A DNA stretch of 11,776 nt from an uncultured Alistipes sp. Its GTDB lineage: Bacteria > Bacteroidota > Bacteroidia > Bacteroidales > Rikenellaceae. Made by a program: the position numbers and the translations under genes. Below, one piece after another: positions 7,898 through 11,776 of this stretch (positions are counted from its first letter, which is position 1; each line of letters begins with the position of its first letter). The notes beneath the pieces are model-generated. The model saw only the letters and a list, made by a program, of their open reading frames with translations. It had not been told where the DNA came from and made no database searches. The DNA lies in NCBI GenBank assembly GCA_900766655.1, contig CAAFWE010000274.1:1-11776 (forward strand), read 5' to 3'.

Positions 7898-7954
7898 AAG
7901 GGTGGCTTATGAGAGACCCTCAAGAGGGATTTTCTTTGTAGGCCACCCTTTTTT
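7898..7954 (+). terminator. Terminator of the fucosidase-lipoprotein-peptide operon
   Basis: AAGGGTGGC (7898-7906) pairs perfectly with GCCACCCTT (7942-7950), followed by a T run ending at 7954. The 35-nt loop can form a small inner hairpin, CCCTC (7917-7921) with GAGGG (7924-7928). It lies just after the small ORF. Confidence 0.85.
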
Positions 7955-7980
7955 ATGAACAATTGCGTCATCACGAAACT

Positions 7981-8271
7981 ATGAGTACACAACAAAAGAT
8001 TAAACTTGGCGGAGTTGCTATACTTCTGCTATGCCTACTGCCACTACCCTACGGTGTATATATGATTGCGAGGGTGGCTATAATGATACTTGGAGGCTAC
8101 CTTGCGCTGGATTATCTCTCGCACAAGAACAAGACATTGGCCATCACCTTTGCGGTAGTCGCACTTATTTTCCAGCCATTCTTGCGAATACCTCTCGGGC
8201 GCGAATTGTGGATGATAGTCGATGTTGCAGTTGCACTACTCTTGATTGTCCTTGTGGCTAAAAAGCGTTAA
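7981..8271 (+). CDS. Small four-helix membrane protein, DUF6804-like
   Basis: This 96-residue protein is almost wholly hydrophobic, with four predicted membrane segments at about 9-21, 27-45, 52-68 and 75-93. It has basic ends (KIK near the start, KKR at the end), so it sits in the inner membrane. The pattern LPYGVY (22-27), a middle helix, then QPFLRIPLGRELWMIVD (65-81) resembles the small bacterial membrane family DUF6804, whose function is unknown. That assignment is from recognition of the pattern and is moderate. The ATG at 7981 is preferred over an in-frame TTG at 7963, which would add a charged MRHHET segment and leave only 8 bases after the upstream terminator. No clear promoter fits the 26 bases between terminator and start, so it may depend on read-through or on elements within the terminator region. 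Confidence 0.75.
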   Translation: MSTQQKIKLGGVAILLLCLLPLPYGVYMIARVAIMILGGYLALDYLSHKNKTLAITFAVVALIFQPFLRIPLGRELWMIVDVAVALLLIVLVAKKR

Positions 8272-8279
8272 AGGATGAG

Positions 8280-8329
8280 ACTTTTCGGCTGATTATCATC
8301 ACAATCGGAACGATTTTTCGCTGAAAAGT
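8280..8329. repeat. Inverted repeat downstream of the small membrane protein gene
   Basis: ACTTTTCGGC (8280-8289) and GCTGAAAAGT (8320-8329) can pair over 10 bp with one G-U pair around a 30-nt loop. It starts 8 bases after the stop codon. There is no T run, so it is not a canonical terminator; it may protect the transcript 3' end or be coincidental. Confidence 0.35.
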
Positions 8330-8339
8330 GCACATTTAT

Positions 8340-8370
8340 TTTGCAGATTCGATAAAAGTTTATATATTTG
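8340..8370 (+). promoter_or_regulatory. Promoter of tRNA-Cys
   Basis: TTTG at 8340-8343, a 19-bp spacer and the exact -7 element TATATTTG at 8363-8370 match the Bacteroidetes consensus. The tRNA begins 20 bases after the -7 element, leaving a short 5' leader for RNase P to remove. Confidence 0.8.
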
Positions 8371-8389
8371 CAGACCGAATAACGGAAAT

Positions 8390-8463
8390 GGTCTGATGGC
8401 CGAGTGGCTAGGCAGAGGTCTGCAAAACCTCGTACAGCGGTTCGAATCCGCTTCAGACCTCCA
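8390..8463 (+). tRNA. tRNA-Cys (anticodon GCA)
   Basis: The cloverleaf closes fully. The acceptor stem pairs GGTCTGA (8390-8396) with TCAGACC (8453-8459). The D-stem pairs GCC with GGC. The anticodon stem pairs GAGGT with ACCTC around the loop CTGCAAA, with anticodon GCA at 8422-8424. The T-arm is AGCGG-TTCGAAT-CCGCT. The discriminator base is T (8460), which CysRS requires, and the CCA end is encoded at 8461-8463. It has its own promoter and terminator and reads as a single-gene unit. Confidence 0.97.
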
Positions 8464-8474
8464 AGATTTCGACG

Positions 8475-8504
8475 AACGACTGAATTATTTCAGTCGTTTT
8501 TTTT
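8475..8504 (+). terminator. Terminator of tRNA-Cys
   Basis: AACGACTGAA (8475-8484) pairs perfectly with TTCAGTCGTT (8489-8498) around a TTAT loop and is followed by T residues to 8504. It ends three bases before the stop codon of the convergent AraC gene. Read in the other direction it lacks a T run, so it mainly serves the tRNA. Confidence 0.9.
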
Positions 8505-8507
8505 GTT

Positions 8508-9398
8508 TCATAACCCATTATCTGCCTGATTATCCTCGAAAAAGATTTGTGACCGGCGACGCAGTTCGCAAGGGGTGATATCGAAGTGATGACGGAAGAG
8601 CTTGTTGAAGTGCGAGGCGTGGGCAAAGCCGCTCTGATGGGCAATCTCCGATACCGTAGCCGATGTGAAGTGAAGCATAATCCTCGCTCTAAGGAGTCGC
8701 TGCTCCACAATCCATCGATGCGGTGTGGTGCCAAAAGTACGACGAAAGTGCTTTTTGAACGTCGTGAGCGAACGATTGGTTAGCGAGGCCAACTCCTCGA
8801 TAGTGATATTGCGAAAGATGTTGGCGTGAACAATCTGCAAAAAGCGGCCTTTGCCACTATCAACCATACGCAACAACCTATGGCGCAGACAATTGTCGCC
8901 ACTGCTCAGCATCAGGTAGATCAGTGCTACGAATATAATTAGCAGAGAGACATCGTCTTTGAGCAGCATAGAGTTTCGCATCGACGATTTGACCGCAACA
9001 AAGAGATCGCTCAGTTGTTCCGACGCTGCAAACGATGTAGCATTGCGCCCCTCGCACATCGCGCACGAATGGTGCGAATGTAAATTGACTCCATAATTGA
9101 CATCCAGCAAGCACAACGCCCATTGCAACACAAACGCGTCGAAGCAGACGGTAATCTGCTCGTAGATACCCTGCTCCGCCACTATATTCTCCTCGTGGTG
9201 AGCTCCCGAGCTAAGGATAAAGATATCGCCCTCGTTGCATTGTGTCACGCCATTCGCGTGGTACAATCTTTTCGTTCCTGCCACAACATAGCCTACCACT
9301 ATGCTCTTCAATGATGTCAGACGCAGTCCACTATTCTCTCTAACGACGAGTCGCTCCAATGTCGTCGACTCTCTTCTCTCAGTTGTAGTTCTATACAT
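8508..9398 (-). CDS. AraC/XylS-family transcriptional regulator
   Basis: This 296-residue DNA-binding regulator has an N-terminal cupin-like sensing part (~25-110), where HANGVTQCNEGDIFILSSG (47-65) is the typical 'GD' strand turn. A helical linker follows (~125-180), then the C-terminal double helix-turn-helix. The first HTH is around NITIEELASLTNRSLTTFKK (197-216). The second is around TVSEIAHQSGFAHASHFNKL (248-267), followed by FRHHFDITPCELR, the AraC signature. The effector is not evident. A short His/Cys-rich stretch (HSHHSCAMC, 107-115) is unusual but not a clear metal site. The start at 9398 leaves a full N-terminal domain. The gene is divergent from the pseudokinase-glycosylase pair across a ~200-bp spacer and convergent with tRNA-Cys. 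AraC regulators often control a divergent neighbour or themselves, so both are candidate targets; this is inference. Confidence 0.92.
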   Translation of the reverse strand: MYRTTTERRESTTLERLVVRENSGLRLTSLKSIVVGYVVAGTKRLYHANGVTQCNEGDIFILSSGAHHEENIVAEQGIYEQITVCFDAFVLQWALCLLDVNYGVNLHSHHSCAMCEGRNATSFAASEQLSDLFVAVKSSMRNSMLLKDDVSLLIIFVALIYLMLSSGDNCLRHRLLRMVDSGKGRFLQIVHANIFRNITIEELASLTNRSLTTFKKHFRRTFGTTPHRWIVEQRLLRARIMLHFTSATVSEIAHQSGFAHASHFNKLFRHHFDITPCELRRRSQIFFEDNQADNGL

Positions 9399-9425
9399 AT
9401 ATTTGTTTGAGTGTTATTGTATGGA

Positions 9426-9474
9426 CAAATATACTCTAAACACAGTTGAATATGGTAGAACGCGTTCAAATATA
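9426..9474 (-). promoter_or_regulatory. Two -7-like elements and a palindrome upstream of the AraC gene
   Basis: On the minus strand two exact TATATTTG elements occur, at plus-strand 9426-9433 and 9467-9474, 41 bp apart. Neither has a TTTG at 19-21 bp, so any promoter here would be weak or activator dependent. The perfect 10-bp palindrome GAACGCGTTC (9458-9467) adjoins the distal element about where its transcript would start. This is the most structured part of the spacer 9399-9600; the rest is A/T-rich without a clear feature. Confidence 0.4.
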
Positions 9475-9600
9475 GCAAACTCTGCGCTATATACTACATT
9501 AAATCTACAAAGTGGGTACTCTTTATGGTGAAAAAGGTGGCAGTTGCCGAAAAATTTGATTATCTTTACATTGTCAAAAATCATTTCTCAGCAAACGAGC

Positions 9601-10590
9601 GTGATACCCACAATCACAAATATCGAGCAGGCCCTTTCGGCACCACATCTCCACTTCAACCGTCTACGAGAAGCCGATGTTGTCCGTCGCAATGGTCGCC
9701 CCATAATCCGAGCGTCTCGCTCGGCAATCGAGAGTGAAATTAGACTGAACCAGAGGCATTATCTGCTGATCATACCCCTCGACAAGCAACTCATCCTCCG
9801 CATCGAAGCAATCGAGAATGAGCTCTACAACCGCAGTCAAGGGCCACTCATCAACAGCATCATCTACGACCAAGAACTCGAACTCTACTCGTCGCTTGGC
9901 CACAAACAGCTATTCGATGTCGTACTGCAAGAGTTGCCAGCAGGTATGATGCTCGATGAGGCTGTGCACCACTACATCTCAAGCGACCTACGACAAGCAC
10001 TCATCAAGATGAAGAGTCGCCTCGATGCTATAGGCTTCCGTCACAACAATCTGCGTCCATCGAATGTTCTGGTTTGCCAAAGTGGCGTGATACGCCCACT
10101 GCGCTACTGGCACGCCGAGTGGGAGACCTACTCCGACAACGACATAAGCTCTCTACTCGAGCTGATCGACAGCCACGACAACCCCGATAGCAACGCAATA
10201 CGCCATCCGCTCGCGCCAGCTACCGAGGATGAGATAGGCGATAGACCGCGCTATCGTGGTGCGGTGCAACGCCATATGCGATACGGACACTACGGTTTCG
10301 TAGATAGCGATGGTTATCAGGTGACACCCTTCATCTACACTTGGGCAAGCGAATTTTGCGAAGGTCGCGCCATAGTCTCACGCAACAACAAGATGGGAGC
10401 CATCAACCTATATGGCAAGAAGGTGATACCTATTATATATAAAAGTCTCGAATTTGACATCTCGACGGGATTCTTCACAGCCACAATGGGCAAATATCAC
10501 TACCTAATCGACTACGAAGGAAAGATTATACGACGCTGGATCGATAAGGGGCAATCCACCGAATCGCAACCTATAGCAAACAGCTTATGA
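9601..10590 (+). CDS. Degenerate kinase-like (pseudokinase) protein with C-terminal WG repeats
   Basis: With a GTG start at 9601 the protein has 329 residues. Residues ~16-190 resemble a protein-kinase fold. HLHFNRL opens it. YLLIIPL (54-60) sits where the ATP-binding Lys strand is expected but has no Lys. FRHNNLRPSNVLV (146-158) aligns with the catalytic loop, with Asn in place of the catalytic Asp. SDNDISSLLELID (178-190) resembles helix F. No DFG motif is present. A charged linker follows, then three WG-type beta repeats at ~228-246 (YGHYGFVDSDGYQVTPFIY), ~263-280 and ~298-310. No signal peptide or membrane segment is seen, so it is probably cytoplasmic. An in-frame TTG at 9544 would add 19 residues. 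GTG is preferred because a TATCTTTA -7-like element (9561-9568) lies just upstream of it. The stop overlaps the next gene's ATG (ATGA), implying translational coupling. WG repeats are usually protein-interaction modules. Confidence 0.75.
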   Translation: MIPTITNIEQALSAPHLHFNRLREADVVRRNGRPIIRASRSAIESEIRLNQRHYLLIIPLDKQLILRIEAIENELYNRSQGPLINSIIYDQELELYSSLGHKQLFDVVLQELPAGMMLDEAVHHYISSDLRQALIKMKSRLDAIGFRHNNLRPSNVLVCQSGVIRPLRYWHAEWETYSDNDISSLLELIDSHDNPDSNAIRHPLAPATEDEIGDRPRYRGAVQRHMRYGHYGFVDSDGYQVTPFIYTWASEFCEGRAIVSRNNKMGAINLYGKKVIPIIYKSLEFDISTGFFTATMGKYHYLIDYEGKIIRRWIDKGQSTESQPIANSL

Positions 10591-11177
10591 CATCACAAGC
10601 ACACAAAATCGAGCAGCACCCACTCGAACCGTTTCTGCCCGAGAATTCGAAGATACTAATGCTCGGCAGTTTCCCGCCGCAGCGCAAACGTTGGTCGATG
10701 GATTTCTTCTACCCCAACGTTCAAAACGATATGTGGCGCATTATGGGCTATATCTTTCACGGCGACAAACACCACTTCGAGGTTATGGCAGAGCGACGAT
10801 TCAACCACGATGCTATTGTAGAGTTTTGCACTGCGCGAGGCCTCGCTTTGTACGATACTGCGGTAGAGGTACGCAGATTGAAGGATAATGCATCGGACAA
10901 ATTTTTGGAGGTCGTCACACCAACCGATATTGCTGGACTGCTCGACAAGATGCCCGGCTGCCAAGCCATCGTCACCACCGGCCAACGCGCTACGGAGGTG
11001 GTTTGCGAACTTACAGGGTGCGAAGTACCTCCCATCGGCACCTATGTCGATGTGAGGATAGGCAACCGCCCACTGCACTTTTGGCGTATGCCCTCATCCT
11101 CTCGCGCCTACCCTCTGCCACTCGACAAAAAAGCAACCTACTATCGCACGATGTTGCAGCAGGAGGGAGTGTTGTAG
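10587..11177 (+). CDS. Uracil/hypoxanthine-DNA glycosylase-like protein
   Basis: This 196-residue protein resembles the uracil-DNA glycosylase superfamily, nearest to the DNA-deoxyinosine (hypoxanthine-DNA) glycosylase type. It would excise a deaminated base to start base-excision repair. Visible landmarks are KILMLGSFPP (22-31, motif 1 region of the superfamily). FFYPNVQNDMWRIMG (40-54) follows, in the place of the 'FYYxxPxNxFW' segment. A central AIVTTGQRA strand lies at 127-135. The C-terminal HFWRMPSSSRAYP (164-176) corresponds to the 'LPSxSP' motif 2 loop. The usual Pro of SPA is replaced by Arg in SSRA, so substrate range is uncertain. The ATG overlaps the stop of the upstream WG gene by 4 bases, so the two are coupled. 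No membrane or export signal is seen. Family confidence is good; the exact lesion removed is not determined. Confidence 0.85.
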   Translation: MTSQAHKIEQHPLEPFLPENSKILMLGSFPPQRKRWSMDFFYPNVQNDMWRIMGYIFHGDKHHFEVMAERRFNHDAIVEFCTARGLALYDTAVEVRRLKDNASDKFLEVVTPTDIAGLLDKMPGCQAIVTTGQRATEVVCELTGCEVPPIGTYVDVRIGNRPLHFWRMPSSSRAYPLPLDKKATYYRTMLQQEGVL

Positions 11178-11239
11178 CGTATAGGCAATATAATAGAGAA
11201 TTATCGCGTTATATATACAAAATCTAAAGCGTCAACGAT

Positions 11240-11632
11240 ATGAAAAGATTAATTTTGATTGCTACGAGTATGCTATTCACCTTGAATATGTATGCTCAAA
11301 ATAGAGTTTTCTGCGAAATAGTCGAAAGAATCAACCTCACTAAGAAGGTCGAGGTGACTATCGACTTTGGTCAAAAGAGGGAGAAAGCGATGAGAAAACA
11401 ATCGTTGGTCGACGACAATGGCGAGAGCATAATCTTCAACTCGAAAATTGACGCCCTGAACCATATGAATAAGTTGGGATGGCAATTTCTCCAAGCATAT
11501 ACGGTAGTATCGGGTAGCGATGGAGATAGCAGAAGCTGTATTCATTGGCTGCTCTACAAAGATGTGAAGAGTGATGAGGACCCATACAAGGGCATCACCA
11601 CCAAAGAGATCCACGAAAAAGGCAAGAAATAA
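11240..11632 (+). CDS. Small exported protein of unknown function
   Basis: This 130-residue protein has a signal peptide (MKRLILIATSMLFTLNMYAQ, cut near Gln20/Asn21), so it is periplasmic or exported. The mature part has a beta strand (KVEVTIDFGQ, 36-45), then VDDNGESIIFNSKIDALNHM (57-76) and LGWQFLQAYTVV (79-90). It ends with HWLLYKD (102-108) and a lysine-rich tail. The 'F(N/S)S..DALN.M...GW.F.QAY....HWLL.K' layout recalls small hypothetical proteins common in Bacteroides and relatives; I know no function. It starts 63 bases after the glycosylase. No consensus promoter or terminator is visible in that gap, so it may be read from the same transcript. The ATG at 11240 is the only start that gives a proper signal peptide. 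Confidence 0.82.
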   Translation: MKRLILIATSMLFTLNMYAQNRVFCEIVERINLTKKVEVTIDFGQKREKAMRKQSLVDDNGESIIFNSKIDALNHMNKLGWQFLQAYTVVSGSDGDSRSCIHWLLYKDVKSDEDPYKGITTKEIHEKGKK

Positions 11633-11656
11633 CAACTGACACAACACAATTGACGC

Positions 11657-11676
11657 GGGTATCGTATTCGATACCC
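11657..11676. repeat. Perfect stem-loop downstream of the small exported protein gene
   Basis: GGGTATCG (11657-11664) and CGATACCC (11669-11676) pair perfectly over 8 bp around a TATT loop, 24 bases after the stop codon. No T run follows on either strand. It may be a transcript 3'-end hairpin or a weak terminator. Confidence 0.5.
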
Positions 11677-11711
11677 AAGAATGGATTGGCGATCAGATAT
11701 ATAGGACATAT

Positions 11712-11776
11712 CCCTATTATCCCTATTATCCCTATTATCCCTATTATCCCTATTATCCCTATTATCCCTATTATCC
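11712..11776. repeat. 9-bp tandem repeat running off the window edge
   Basis: Seven perfect head-to-tail copies of CCCTATTAT fill 11712-11774, and two further bases of an eighth copy end the window. All visible copies are identical, which suggests recent slippage or strong homogenisation. The unit is a multiple of three, so one frame would read (Pro-Tyr-Tyr)n and another (Pro-Ile-Ile)n, but no ATG start lies upstream in either frame. True array length and what lies beyond cannot be seen. Confidence 0.95.

Noticed and set aside
3081..7954. Complete polysaccharide utilization locus
   Set aside because: No SusC/TonB-dependent transporter, SusD, or hybrid two-component/anti-sigma regulator is present in the window.
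9544..9600. TTG start extending the pseudokinase-WG protein by 19 residues
   Set aside because: It overlaps the TATCTTTA promoter-like element, and the GTG at 9601 gives a tighter N-terminus; not fully excluded.
11712..11776. CRISPR array
   Set aside because: The unit is 9 bp with no spacers, so it is a simple tandem repeat.
11712..11776. Resemblance of ATTATCCCTA to part of the I-SceI homing endonuclease site
   Set aside because: The match is partial and arises by chance from the repeat unit; no homing endonuclease gene is seen.
11650..11776. Start of a gene encoding (PII)n or (PYY)n repeats
   Set aside because: Only a TTG at 11650 opens the PII frame, and no standard start opens the PYY frame; evidence is too thin without the sequence past the edge.

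Overview
The window looks like chromosomal DNA from a gut Bacteroidales bacterium, most likely Alistipes/Rikenellaceae-like. Several starts are preceded by the Bacteroidetes promoter form (TTTG, 19-20 bp spacer, TAnnTTTG). Start codons follow A-rich leaders rather than Shine-Dalgarno sites, serine is often coded by TCG, and the gene families (type B L31, GH29 fucosidase, fimbrillin/GLUG lipoprotein, WG-repeat protein) fit that order. The genus is an inference from codon style, not a proof.

Layout. The left edge holds the 3' end of a type B ribosomal protein L31 gene and its terminator. A class 3-type aldehyde dehydrogenase gene (222-1604, +) follows and converges on seryl-tRNA synthetase (1758-3032, -) across a shared hairpin terminator. 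serS is divergent from an apparent three-gene operon: secreted GH29 alpha-L-fucosidase (3161-4456), a 1087-residue surface lipoprotein with a fimbrillin-like N-terminal part and 16 GLUG-like repeats (4472-7735), and a 38-codon small ORF (7759-7875), closed by a terminator at 7898-7954.

Next come a small four-helix membrane protein resembling DUF6804 (7981-8271), tRNA-Cys(GCA) with a near-ideal promoter and its own terminator (8340-8504), and an AraC-family regulator on the minus strand (8508-9398). Divergent from the regulator is a translationally coupled pair. The first gene encodes a degenerate kinase-like domain fused to WG repeats (9601-10590), and it overlaps by ATGA a uracil/hypoxanthine-DNA glycosylase-like gene (10587-11177). 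A small exported protein of unknown function follows (11240-11632). The window ends inside a 9-bp tandem repeat (11712-11776 and beyond).

How the genes may work together. The fucosidase, repeat lipoprotein and short peptide appear co-transcribed and could form a cell-envelope unit for contacting and trimming fucosylated host or dietary glycans. No SusC/SusD pair is present, so this is not a standard polysaccharide utilization locus. The two items most worth follow-up are the 38-residue peptide at the end of that operon and the pseudokinase-WG protein coupled to a DNA glycosylase. No intergenic stretch exceeds 300 bases; the longest, 9399-9600, holds two promoter-like elements and a 10-bp palindrome.
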